A program made the position numbers and the translations under genes. This document shows, piece after piece, positions 43,497 through 52,646 of a DNA stretch of 64,000 bases; positions within the stretch are counted from its first letter, which is position 1; every line of letters begins with the position of its first letter. The notes under the pieces are model-generated. The model ran no database searches. It had not been told where the DNA came from and saw only the letters and a list, made by a program, of their open reading frames with translations. The stretch comes from Nocardioides aquaticus (GTDB taxonomy: Bacteria; Actinomycetota; Actinomycetes; Propionibacteriales; Nocardioidaceae), in contig NZ_CP075371.1 of assembly GCF_018459925.1 (NCBI RefSeq), forward strand, positions 434,001 through 498,000, written 5' to 3'.

Positions 43497-46253
43497 ATGT
43501 TCCACAACCGTCCGTCCGCGCGCGCAGCGACGCTGCGCGCTCGCAAGCCACTGGTCGGCCTCGTCGCCGCCGTGGCGGTCGCCTCGCTGGTGGGCTCGGC
43601 GTCGACGCCGGGCCTGGTCACGGTGGCCGACTCCGAGCTCCCCGTCTCCCCGGGCGACCGCGTGCTGCAGTCGGTCGAGATCGCCATGGGTCCCGACGGC
43701 ACGCTCACCGCCGTCGAGGGCACGACGGTCACCGCTTCGGCCGACGGTGAGAGCGCCGACAGCACCACCCAGGCGTACTCGCCCGACGACGTGGTCAGCG
43801 ACCTGCCGGTCCGCGTCCTCACCTCCTACCGCACCGCCGACGGCACTGGTTCGGACCTCGCCGACCTCGAGGGGTACGACGGTGAGGTGCAGATCGACCT
43901 CACGGTCCAGAACCTGACGGTCGAGGCGCAGGACATCACCTACGACGTCCCCGGCGGATCACGCACCCGCCCGGCCCTGGTCGGTGCGCCACTGACGATC
44001 GTCGCCGGCGCCGACCTCGGCAGCACCGATCCCGCTCGGGTCGTCACGCAGTCCGCCGGCCAGGACAACGTGACCAACGGCGTGCTCAGCCAGGGCGCCG
44101 ACGGTGCCACCCAGGTCCAGTGGGCCACGATCCTGGCCCCGCCGCAGCTGAGCTCCAGCGCGACGCTGAGCCTGGTCGTCGACGCCAAGGACTTCAGCGC
44201 CCCGGCCTTCGACCTGAGCGTCCAGCCCGGCCTGGTCACCGACCCGTCGGTGGGCGCGCTGGTCGAGAACGCCTTCAACCCCGCTGCCTCCGAGGAGCTC
44301 GCCCTGCAGGCGCGCACCGTCGAGGTCGTCGGCGAGGTGAACGAGGTGCTGGCTGAGGCCGGCGACTCCATCTCCGCCGTGCGCGACAGCCTGAACTCCA
44401 CCACCGAGACCCTCGGCCAGAAGACCGTGGGCGACCTCGAGACCAGCATCACCGGGATCGCCGCCTCGATGGAAGCCCTCGACGGCACCGTCACCGGCCT
44501 CGGCGACGGCATCTCCTCGGCCCTCGACTCGACCGGCTCATCCTCACTCGCCCAGCTCGAGAGCACCGTCAACTCTGTTGACTCACTGCTCGGCGACACG
44601 AGTGGTGCGGTGCCGGCGGCGCCCGCCTCCGGCGGCGGATGCGGGGCCAGCGTCCGAACGGGCGCCGGTGCTGGCAGCGTCTACGACAGCCTGCGTCGCG
44701 TGGCTGGCACTCTTAAGGGCTATGCGGCAGCGAGCGAAGCCTGCAAGGAGCAGTTGGGCCAGCAGATCCTGGTCTCGATCGGCCCGGACGTCCCGAGCCC
44801 GGCGATCTGCGTCCCTCCCTCGCCCAACTCCGCGAACCCCTTCACGGAGTCGGTGACTTGCTCGCTCTTCCGCGCCAAGGACGACTTCCGCGGCGTCGCT
44901 GACAAGATTCGTGAGACCACCGAGTCGGTGCAGAACACGGTCGACACCACCGGTATCAGCGACGCGCTCGACGCAACGCTCGGACTCGAGAATCAGGTTG
45001 ATCGGACCATCTCGGCGCTCACTGAAATCCGCGGCAGCCTGCCCGAGGATGAAGTGCTGGAGCTGGGCGATCTCATCAAGGCTCGCAACGCATTCGCGGC
45101 TCAGGGTCAGGCCTTCACAACTGCGATCACAGCGGTACGGAGTACCGCGGACACCAACCTGAGCCAGAACCGCGACCTCGCGGCAGCTCTTTGCGGCCTG
45201 ATCGCTCCGGACGAGGCCGCCGTCCAGCCCGGTCAGCTCACTCGGGCCACCGTGGAGTCGCTCCGGTCGAAGTTGACCTTAGTGCCGTGCGCGGAAGTGA
45301 CCGAAGAAAACCCGGCAACCTTCCCGGGCTGGCAGTCAGTCATCGACGCCACCGACACCTCGGACGGCTCTCAGTCCGACTTCGGGAAGGCGATGAACTT
45401 GTACAAGTCAAACCTACGGGCCTTGAACGACGCCATTCTGGTGCTGGAGACGGCTAACGAGGCGTCGGGCCAGACGGATCCGGCCAAGAAGACGCTGAAG
45501 GACAAGCTCGACGACCTCCTGAAGTCGGAGGGTGGTCTCACGTCGACGCGTGACGAGGTGAAGGCGGCGGCGACTGCTCTTCGCACCAGTGAGCAGAAGG
45601 CAAAGGACCAGATCGAAGCCGGCATTGAAGCTGCGGCCGTCAGCGCCGAGGGTCTGGGTGCGTCGGCGATCGATCCGGCCATCCGACAGGTGGGCCGCAA
45701 GGCCGACGAGGTGCGTGACTCGGTTGGCGAGGTGTTCGAGAACTCCCAGGCAGGCATGAACGCTGCGGCCGACGACATCGTCAAGGACGGCAAGGCGACC
45801 ATCAACGAGCAGAAGGCCGGCCTGGACAAGACCTCGAAGGAGGCGACGTCCGCGATCGAGTCGAACGTCCGCCAGGGTCTCGACGTCATCGCCGACACCG
45901 TGTCGGCCTCGACCCGGGACACCGACGCGGCCGGCAAGCTGCTCACCGCCGACCTGACCAAAGTGCTGCTCGACCTCGGTGACCCCGAGGTCGAGGGGGC
46001 CGGGCTGCTCGGCACGCTCGGCGCGAACGCGGGCGACGCCCGGGCCGCCGACTTCCAGCTCGCGCTGGCCACCCGGACCGCGTCCTCCTACGCCAACGCG
46101 CGCGGGCAGGACATCGGCGGGCTGATGCTGCGTCAGGCGCAGGCCGAGGCTGCCTTCAAGCGTCAGGCCCAGCTGCAGGCCTTCCAGGTGGACGTGCCCG
46201 AGGGCGTCGAGCGCCGCACGGTCTACTCGTTCCACCTGGCCGCCGGGCAGTGA
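43497..46253 (+). CDS. exported coiled-coil protein next to the EssC-like ATPase, EsaA-like in position
   Basis: 918 residues. A basic N terminus and hydrophobic helix (RKPLVGLVAAVAVASLVGS) form a Sec signal or anchor. A beta-rich part (residues 45-250) is followed by long coiled-coil segments (AVRDSLNSTTETLGQKTVGDLETS). Cys residues appear only in a middle block (about 380-600: GGGCGAS, EACKE, AICVP, VTCSL, ALCGL, VPCAE), the same block with distinctly lower G/C at third positions. The C terminus has no membrane helix. ATG at 43497 is preferred over 43485, whose ribosome site is poorer. Overlaps the next gene by GTGA. The exported coiled coil next to EssC recalls EsaA/YueB of type VIIb systems; this equivalence is inference. 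Confidence 0.7.
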   Translation: MFHNRPSARAATLRARKPLVGLVAAVAVASLVGSASTPGLVTVADSELPVSPGDRVLQSVEIAMGPDGTLTAVEGTTVTASADGESADSTTQAYSPDDVVSDLPVRVLTSYRTADGTGSDLADLEGYDGEVQIDLTVQNLTVEAQDITYDVPGGSRTRPALVGAPLTIVAGADLGSTDPARVVTQSAGQDNVTNGVLSQGADGATQVQWATILAPPQLSSSATLSLVVDAKDFSAPAFDLSVQPGLVTDPSVGALVENAFNPAASEELALQARTVEVVGEVNEVLAEAGDSISAVRDSLNSTTETLGQKTVGDLETSITGIAASMEALDGTVTGLGDGISSALDSTGSSSLAQLESTVNSVDSLLGDTSGAVPAAPASGGGCGASVRTGAGAGSVYDSLRRVAGTLKGYAAASEACKEQLGQQILVSIGPDVPSPAICVPPSPNSANPFTESVTCSLFRAKDDFRGVADKIRETTESVQNTVDTTGISDALDATLGLENQVDRTISALTEIRGSLPEDEVLELGDLIKARNAFAAQGQAFTTAITAVRSTADTNLSQNRDLAAALCGLIAPDEAAVQPGQLTRATVESLRSKLTLVPCAEVTEENPATFPGWQSVIDATDTSDGSQSDFGKAMNLYKSNLRALNDAILVLETANEASGQTDPAKKTLKDKLDDLLKSEGGLTSTRDEVKAAATALRTSEQKAKDQIEAGIEAAAVSAEGLGASAIDPAIRQVGRKADEVRDSVGEVFENSQAGMNAAADDIVKDGKATINEQKAGLDKTSKEATSAIESNVRQGLDVIADTVSASTRDTDAAGKLLTADLTKVLLDLGDPEVEGAGLLGTLGANAGDARAADFQLALATRTASSYANARGQDIGGLMLRQAQAEAAFKRQAQLQAFQVDVPEGVERRTVYSFHLAAGQ

Positions 46254-47563
46254 GCGTGCGGTCGTCGCAACGGTGGGCAGCCCTGCCCGCAGCCGCGCTG
46301 CTGGCGTTGGCCGTCACCTCCTGCTCGGGGGACGACGCCGAGCCGGAGGATGCCGCCGAGTCCACCGCGGCCCCGGCCACGCCGGCGGCGGTGCCGCTGG
46401 AGGCCGAGGGCCTGCCTGAGGGCGCGTCGATCGGGGTCGTGGTCAGCCTGTCCTCGCCCGACGACTCCGGGGCCCAGTGGAACGAGGCGGCCGAGGGCGC
46501 CGAGGTGGCGGCGTACCGCCTGGGCCTCGGCGGCACCCCCGTCGACGTCGTCGCGGTCGACGACCGCGGCACGGTCGAGGGCGCCGAGCAGGCGGTCCAG
46601 GACCTCGCCGAGCAGGGCGTGGCCGGGGTCGTCGTCGCCTCCTCCGGTCCGCACGTCGCCGGCGCGGTCGACGCCGCGGCCGAGACCGGGGTCCCGGTGC
46701 TGCTGCCGTACGCGCCCAGCCCGGCGCTGCCCGACGGTGCGCCCGTGTGGCTCACCGGTCCGGCCCAGACGGCCATCGCCGACGAGCTCACCGGCGCGAT
46801 CGATGCGGCCGGCGTCTCCAAGCCCGTGCTGGTCGACGCCGGCGGTGGCGAGCTGCCCACGCTGGCCCCGGCCGCGCAGCGCGCCCTCGCCGTGGGCGCG
46901 CCGGTCAGCGCCGCGGACCGGCTCGCCACCGAGATCGCCCGGCTGGCCGACGACGCCGAGGTCGACTCCGTCGTCGTCACCGGCCCGGCCTCGCGCCAGG
47001 CCGTCATGGTCCGCGCGCTCCAGGGCTCCGCGGTGTCCCTGCCCGTCTTCCTCACCCCGGACGCGCTGAGCCCGGTGCTGGCGACGGACCTCGTCGAGGC
47101 CGACGGCAGCCTGGCCTCCGAGATGGTCACCGTCGGCGAGGACACCGGCGACGTCGCCGCCCTCGAGCCCGGTGCCACCGGGGAGTCGCTCTCGGCGTAC
47201 TTCGCCGCCGTGCGCGCCGCGGCCGCCGACCCGGCCGTCGAGGACTTCTTCGACGGTGAGCCGTTCTCCACCATCGCCGGCAGCGCCGACACCCGCAGCC
47301 ACGACGCGGTCGTCGCCCTCGCGCGCGCCGCGGCGGAGGCCGGCAGCACCGAGCCCGCCGCGGTCGCCGACGCGCTCGGCGACCTGCAGCTGGACCGGGC
47401 CGACGGCCTGACCGGCTCCGGTCTCGACTTCAGCTCCTCGCGCGCGCTGCCCGCCGACCAGGTGGTCGCCCTCCAGGCCACCTCCCAGGACCCGGGCGTC
47501 CGCCCGGTGTCCGGCTCCGCCCCGGCACCCCGCCTGTTCTGGTTCGCGGTGCCGCGCGGCTGA
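46250..47563 (+). CDS. periplasmic-binding-type lipoprotein
   Basis: 437 residues. An N-terminal signal ends in the lipobox VTSC (about residue 25) and an acidic Ala/Pro linker follows. The body is the type I periplasmic-binding fold: IGVVVSLSSPDDSGAQWNEAAEGAEVAAYRLG, VVVASSGPHVAG, PVLLPYAPSP, and YFAAVRAAAADPAVEDFF. This is the branched-chain amino-acid binding-protein layout but no ABC permease genes are near. It starts at GTG 46250 inside the previous stop and is followed by the EssC-like gene, so it may be an extracytoplasmic subunit or sensor of the secretion cluster (inference). Confidence 0.75.
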   Translation: MSVRSSQRWAALPAAALLALAVTSCSGDDAEPEDAAESTAAPATPAAVPLEAEGLPEGASIGVVVSLSSPDDSGAQWNEAAEGAEVAAYRLGLGGTPVDVVAVDDRGTVEGAEQAVQDLAEQGVAGVVVASSGPHVAGAVDAAAETGVPVLLPYAPSPALPDGAPVWLTGPAQTAIADELTGAIDAAGVSKPVLVDAGGGELPTLAPAAQRALAVGAPVSAADRLATEIARLADDAEVDSVVVTGPASRQAVMVRALQGSAVSLPVFLTPDALSPVLATDLVEADGSLASEMVTVGEDTGDVAALEPGATGESLSAYFAAVRAAAADPAVEDFFDGEPFSTIAGSADTRSHDAVVALARAAAEAGSTEPAAVADALGDLQLDRADGLTGSGLDFSSSRALPADQVVALQATSQDPGVRPVSGSAPAPRLFWFAVPRG

Positions 47564-47617
47564 CCCCGTCGTACGCCGGTCCGCCCGGCGTGCCGACCGA
47601 CCCCAAGGAGACCGCCC

Positions 47618-50600
47618 GTGCGCGTGACCATCGACGTCGACGGAACCCCCCACGACGTGGAGCTGGCGCAGGCCGCCGGCACGGCGACCCTCGCCGACCT
47701 CGTCGAGCAGGTCTGCGGCCAGCTGCTCGCCGCGGCCGACGAGGTGTGGGTCGACGAGCGGAAGCACGCCGCGAGCGACCGGCTCGCCGACGTGACCCTG
47801 CTCGAGGGCTCCCGCGTCGGTCGGGACCCGCTGTCGCGGACCACGCCGGTCACCTCCTGGACCGCGACGGTCTCCGGCGGCCTCGACGCCGGCCGCGTGG
47901 TGCCCCTCCCGCGCCAGCGTGCGCTGACCATCGGCCGGGCGCCGCTGGCCGACATCACCGTGGACTCCCCGAGCACCTCGTGGAACCACGCCAGCCTGAC
48001 CCTGGAGGAGGACGGCGTCCGCGTGCGCGACGTCGGCTCCACCAACGGCACCGTCGTCGAGGGCGAGCGCGTCGCGACCCTCGCCGAGCTCGAGGCCGCG
48101 GCCGCCGCGGAGGCGGAGGAGGCGGCGAAGGCCGAGAAGACCGGGGTGGCCGCCAAGGTCTCCGGCCTGCGCCGCAAGGACGAGGAGACCGAGGAGCCGG
48201 AGCCGATCGTCGACGGGGTCCTGGTCACCGAGGAGGCCGTGGTGCTCGTCGGTGGCGCCGCCATCACGCTGCGCCGCAAGCCCGCGGAGCCACTGGCCCC
48301 CGCGCCCGGCTCGCTGAACAACGTCACCCCCTCGGGCACCGCGCCGTTCAACCGCCCGCCCCGTCCGGGCCGCCCGCCGGCACCGGAGGAGATCACCCCG
48401 CCGGTGAAGAAGGACGACCCGCCCCCGAGCCGCTTCCCGCTGGCCACCGTGATCGGGCCGCTCGTGCTGGCCGTCGCCATGGTCTTCGTCCTGGGCAACG
48501 CCAAGTTCGCCCTGATCGCCGGCCTGAGCCCGATCCTCGGGATCGGCACCTACTACGAGCAGAAGCGGCGCCGTACGAAGGAGATCGAGGAGGAGGAGAC
48601 GCGCTTCGCCGAGGCGCTGGAGACCTTCGCGTCCGACATCGCCGAGGCGGCCGCCGCGGAGCGGGCCCGCCGCCGGGCCGAGCTGCCCGACCCGGCCACG
48701 ACGATCCGGCGGGCCGCGCTGCCCTCGACCCTGATGTGGCAGCGCCGGTTCTCGGCCGACGACTTCCTCAAGCTCAACGCCGGCGTGGGTGACGTCGGGT
48801 GGGCCCCGCCCATCGACGACTCCTCCAACGGCAAGCGACTCCACGACGCCGCCAAGAAGACCATCCGGGCCAGCATCCTCGGCTCCGCACCCGTCGAGGT
48901 CGACCTCGGCAACGCCGGCGTGGTCGGCATCGTCGGCGACCGCGAGGGCGCGCTCGCCGTCGCCCGCAGCCTGGTCGCCCAGGCCGCGGTGCACGTCGGC
49001 CCCGCCGACCTGACGATCGGCGTCTTCTGCGACCGGGGCCGCGACGCCGACTGGTCCTGGACGCAGTGGCTCCCGCACAGCCGCCGGCTCGGCGACTCCG
49101 CCGGCGGGCACTGGCTCTCCGACGACCGCAGCCGCAGCGAGGCCATGCTGCGCGGCCTGCGCGACAACGTCGACCGGCAGCCCACGCCGGCCGTCCTGCT
49201 CGTCCTCGACTCCGACGTGCTCCTGGAGGGCCGCAACGCCCCCGCCCGCACGCTGCTCGGCCACGGGCGCCGGATCAGCTCGACCAGCCCGATCAACCCC
49301 AACCAGCGCGAGGTCCACGTCGCCGGGATCGTCGTGGCGTCCTCCCACGAGCAGCTGCCGTCGTCGTGCACGGTCGTGCTCGAGGTGCAGCCCGACGCCC
49401 TCGGCACCGCCACCCGCCCCGACGACCTCACCACCGTCGACGACGTCGTCCTGGCCGGCCTCGACCTGCCCACGGCACGTCGCTGCGCGCTCGACCTGGC
49501 CCGCTTCGACGACCCCGAGCTGGTCGTGCCGGGCGCGGCGCTGCCCTCGATGGTGCGCCTGCCCCCGCTGCTGGGCATCGAGGAGATCAGCCGCGAGGCG
49601 ATCCGGGAGAGCTGGCGCACCTCGACCCGGATCAAGGCGCCGATCGGCGTCGGCGAGACCGGGGGCTTCGAGCTCGACCTCGTCCGCGACGGGCCGCACG
49701 GCCTGGTCGGCGGGACCACCGGCTCAGGGAAGAGCGAGTTCCTGCGCTCCCTGGTCGCGGGGCTGGCGGCGCGGACCGACCCGACCCGGCTCACCTTCAT
49801 CCTGATCGACTTCAAGGGCGGCGCGGCGTTCGCGGCCTGCGAGCGGCTGCCCCACACGATCGGCACGGTCAGCAACCTCGACGCCCAGCTCGCCGACCGC
49901 GCGATCCGGGCCCTCGAGGCTGAGATGCGCTACCGCCAGGAGATGTTCGCGGCCGCGGGGGAGGGCGTGGACAACCTCGACGCCTACCTGGCCACCAACC
50001 CCGCCGAGCCGATGCCGCGGCTGCTGCTGGTCGTCGACGAGTTCGCGATGCTGGCCAAGGAGTACCCCGACGTGCTGTCCTCCCTGGTCAGCGTCGGTGC
50101 CGTCGGTCGTACGCTCGGGGTGCACATGATCCTGGCCACCCAGCGCCCCGCCGGCGTCGTGAACGACGACATCCTGGCCAACACCAACCTGCGCGTGGCG
50201 CTGCGCGTGCAGAGCCGCGACGACTCCAGCAACGTGATCGGGGTGCCCACCGCCTCCGCCATCGGACGCACCCAGATGGGTCGCGCGTTCGTGAAGCTCG
50301 GCCAGGACGACATCACCCCGGTCCAGACGGCGCTCGTCACGGGCCGCGCCCAGGCCGAGTCGTCCACGGTCGTCGAGGCGCACCCGCTCGGCTTCGGGGT
50401 CACCATCACCCCCGAGCAGGTCGAGGTCGACGACAAGGACGCCCCGACCGACCTGGACCTGCTGATCGACGCGATCGTGGAGGCCAACGACGAGATGGGG
50501 TACGCCCCGCCGCGCCCGGTGTGGCCCGAGGCGCTGGGCGAGCGCGTGGAGCTCGCCGGGCCGTACGCCCCGGCGCTCGCCGAGCCGGACCCGCACGGCC

Positions 50601-52087
50601 CGGCGCCGCTGCCGGTGGTCGGCTCCGTCGAGGGCGGGCGGGTGCTGTTCGCGATCTCGGACGAGCCCGACCGCCAGCGCCAGATCCCCGCCGCGTGGGA
50701 CCTCGGCAACGGCAACGCGCTGATGATGGGCATCCCGGGCAGCGGCACCAGCACCGCGCTCGCGACGATCGGCCTGACCGTCTGCGCCGCCACCTCGCCC
50801 GAGGACGTCGACCTGCTGGTGATGGACCTCGGGAGCCGCGACCTCGCCCCGCTCCGCGACCTGCCCCACCTCGTGGGGTACGTCGGCTCCGGCGCCGCCG
50901 CCCGCGAGGAGCAGGTGCGCCTGCTGAAGTACGTCCGGGCCGAGCTGGACCGCCGGCGCGCGTCGAGCGGGCCGTACCGTCGCCTGGTCGTGCTCATCGA
51001 CGGCCTGGCCACCCTGCGTGACGAGTACGACGACTACGAGGGCATCCGGCTCCTCGAGGGCCTCTACCGCGCCTGGACCGACGGCCCCGACCTCGGCATG
51101 CACTTCGTGGCCAGCACCGCGCGGGTCAAGGCGGTGCCGCCGGCGATCGACGAGGTCACCACGCAGAAGTGGCTCTTCCGCCTCGCCGACGCCTACGACT
51201 ACTCGACCGCGGGGGTGCCGGCCAAGCTCGCGCCGCCGCCGGTCCCCGGCCGCTGCGTGCTGGCCGAGACCAAGCTCCAGACCCACGTGGCCACCCCGGC
51301 CGGGGGCCTGGCGGCCGCCGTCGAGGCCGTGCGCGGCACCTGGTCGGGCGCGCAGCGCAAGGCCACCGTGATCGGGCGGCTGCCCGAGGTCGTCTCGGTC
51401 GCCGACCTCGGCGTCGGCGCGCGGATCGACACCGAGCCGTGGCTCCTGCCCGTCGGGATCGCCGAGGCCGACCTCGGGGTCGCCGCGCTCGAGCTGTGGC
51501 AGGGCGAGCACGTGATGGTCACCGGCCCCGCGCGCAGCGGCAAGTCCACCCTGCTGCTCGCGATGGCCGAGACCATCCGTACGGCGGCCACCGCGGCCGG
51601 CACACCGGTCGCGATCTGGGGCGTGTGCGGGCGGCGCTCGCCGCTCGGCGACGCCGGCCTGGACAAGGTGGCCGTGGGCGAGGAGGACCTCGCGGCGCTG
51701 CTGGCCACCGCGCGCGTGCACCGCGGCCAGCTGGTCCTGCTCATCGACGACGCCGAGCAGCTCGACGACCGGGACCAGGCGATCACGGGCCTGCTCGACG
51801 CCAAGCTGCCCGGCCTGACCGTGATCGCCGCGGGCCGCTCCGACGACCTGCGCGGGATGTACAGCCACTGGTCCAAGACCGTGCGCAAGTCGCGCTGCGG
51901 TGTGCTGCTGATGCCGAACGTCGACTTCGACGGCGACCTGCTGGGCGTCTCCTCGCTGCCGCGCAAGGCGCCGGTCGCGCTCACCGTGGGCCGCGGCTAC
52001 GCCGTGTCCGGCGGGGCGGTCGGCCTGGTGCAGACCGCCACCCCGACCCCGGCGCCCGCCGCGGGGGAGCCGGCGGTCGCCGGCTGA
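47618..52087 (+). CDS. type VII secretion ATPase of EssC/EccC type with N-terminal FHA domain
   Basis: 1,489 residues. An N-terminal ubiquitin-like part (about 1-75: VTIDVDGTPHDVELAQAAGTA) precedes an FHA domain at about 95-150 (LTIGRAPLADITVD, SWNHASL, VGSTNGTVV). A paired membrane segment follows at about 275-310 (ATVIGPLVLAVAMVFVLGNAKF). Three FtsK/SpoIIIE ATPase domains then appear: D1 with Walker A GTTGSGKSE near 697 and VVDEFAML, D2 with GIPGSGTST near 1038 (degenerate Walker A), D3 with GPARSGKST near 1303 and LLIDDAEQL. Substrates of this ATPase class are WXG100 proteins. An FHA N terminus is the EssC (Firmicutes type VIIb) arrangement, unusual for an actinobacterium. GTG at 47618 with AAGGAG upstream. 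Confidence 0.9.
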   Translation: MRVTIDVDGTPHDVELAQAAGTATLADLVEQVCGQLLAAADEVWVDERKHAASDRLADVTLLEGSRVGRDPLSRTTPVTSWTATVSGGLDAGRVVPLPRQRALTIGRAPLADITVDSPSTSWNHASLTLEEDGVRVRDVGSTNGTVVEGERVATLAELEAAAAAEAEEAAKAEKTGVAAKVSGLRRKDEETEEPEPIVDGVLVTEEAVVLVGGAAITLRRKPAEPLAPAPGSLNNVTPSGTAPFNRPPRPGRPPAPEEITPPVKKDDPPPSRFPLATVIGPLVLAVAMVFVLGNAKFALIAGLSPILGIGTYYEQKRRRTKEIEEEETRFAEALETFASDIAEAAAAERARRRAELPDPATTIRRAALPSTLMWQRRFSADDFLKLNAGVGDVGWAPPIDDSSNGKRLHDAAKKTIRASILGSAPVEVDLGNAGVVGIVGDREGALAVARSLVAQAAVHVGPADLTIGVFCDRGRDADWSWTQWLPHSRRLGDSAGGHWLSDDRSRSEAMLRGLRDNVDRQPTPAVLLVLDSDVLLEGRNAPARTLLGHGRRISSTSPINPNQREVHVAGIVVASSHEQLPSSCTVVLEVQPDALGTATRPDDLTTVDDVVLAGLDLPTARRCALDLARFDDPELVVPGAALPSMVRLPPLLGIEEISREAIRESWRTSTRIKAPIGVGETGGFELDLVRDGPHGLVGGTTGSGKSEFLRSLVAGLAARTDPTRLTFILIDFKGGAAFAACERLPHTIGTVSNLDAQLADRAIRALEAEMRYRQEMFAAAGEGVDNLDAYLATNPAEPMPRLLLVVDEFAMLAKEYPDVLSSLVSVGAVGRTLGVHMILATQRPAGVVNDDILANTNLRVALRVQSRDDSSNVIGVPTASAIGRTQMGRAFVKLGQDDITPVQTALVTGRAQAESSTVVEAHPLGFGVTITPEQVEVDDKDAPTDLDLLIDAIVEANDEMGYAPPRPVWPEALGERVELAGPYAPALAEPDPHGPAPLPVVGSVEGGRVLFAISDEPDRQRQIPAAWDLGNGNALMMGIPGSGTSTALATIGLTVCAATSPEDVDLLVMDLGSRDLAPLRDLPHLVGYVGSGAAAREEQVRLLKYVRAELDRRRASSGPYRRLVVLIDGLATLRDEYDDYEGIRLLEGLYRAWTDGPDLGMHFVASTARVKAVPPAIDEVTTQKWLFRLADAYDYSTAGVPAKLAPPPVPGRCVLAETKLQTHVATPAGGLAAAVEAVRGTWSGAQRKATVIGRLPEVVSVADLGVGARIDTEPWLLPVGIAEADLGVAALELWQGEHVMVTGPARSGKSTLLLAMAETIRTAATAAGTPVAIWGVCGRRSPLGDAGLDKVAVGEEDLAALLATARVHRGQLVLLIDDAEQLDDRDQAITGLLDAKLPGLTVIAAGRSDDLRGMYSHWSKTVRKSRCGVLLMPNVDFDGDLLGVSSLPRKAPVALTVGRGYAVSGGAVGLVQTATPTPAPAAGEPAVAG

Positions 52088-52109
52088 CCGGTACGGGTCG
52101 GTCGGTGGG

Positions 52110-52646
52110 TCAGGGCCGGTACGGCTCGTCGTCGTACATGCCGGTCGGCCGGCGTTCCGCGTCCTGAGCGTGGGCGCCGCCGCCCGAGGGGCCGCGGCGG
52201 CGCGTCACCAGGCTGCGCACGAGCAGCACCAGGAGCAGCAGGGCGCCGACGCCGCTGAAGACGGTGACGCCGAGCGGTCCGTGGTCCGTGTCCCCGGTCT
52301 GGGCGACGTACGGCGACTCCGGGTCGTAGCGGACCTGGACCGCGCTCTCCCCACCGTCGGCCGGACAGGCGCCGCCGACCCGGTCGGTGATCTGCCAGTC
52401 GCGACCGTCGACGGCGTAGACGATCGTGCCGGCGCACCGCTCGCCGCCGGCGGAGAGGCTCTCGGTCTCGCCCGAGACGACCTCACCGGTCGTGGTGGCG
52501 CTCAGCGCGCGCTCCTCCACCACGCCCGTCATGGCGGCCGCCACGCCGACGAGCGCCAGCAGCAGGAGGAAGGCGAGGAGTCCGGGGGTGGCGACGCCAC
52601 GGGTCGCGGGGCGTGACCTCGGGCTCGTGCCCGTCCGCGCCACCAC
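52110..52646 (-). CDS. DUF3592 membrane protein
   Basis: 178 residues. Two membrane helices (LLAFLLLLALVGVAAAM; FSGVGALLLLVLLVRSL) flank an extracytoplasmic domain with two Cys and the pattern SAVQVRYDPESPYVAQ, typical of DUF3592. GTG at 52646 overlaps the TAG of the upstream gene by one base. Together with the DUF3592 gene at 9973-10353 this is the second family member close to a WXG100 gene. Convergent with the EssC-like gene across 22 bases. Confidence 0.75.
   Translation of the reverse strand: MVARTGTSPRSRPATRGVATPGLLAFLLLLALVGVAAAMTGVVEERALSATTTGEVVSGETESLSAGGERCAGTIVYAVDGRDWQITDRVGGACPADGGESAVQVRYDPESPYVAQTGDTDHGPLGVTVFSGVGALLLLVLLVRSLVTRRRGPSGGGAHAQDAERRPTGMYDDEPYRP

Noticed and set aside
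46223..49699. 1,158-codon minus-strand open frame across the lipoprotein and EssC-like genes
   Set aside because: Antisense shadow; both plus-strand genes have clear domains.
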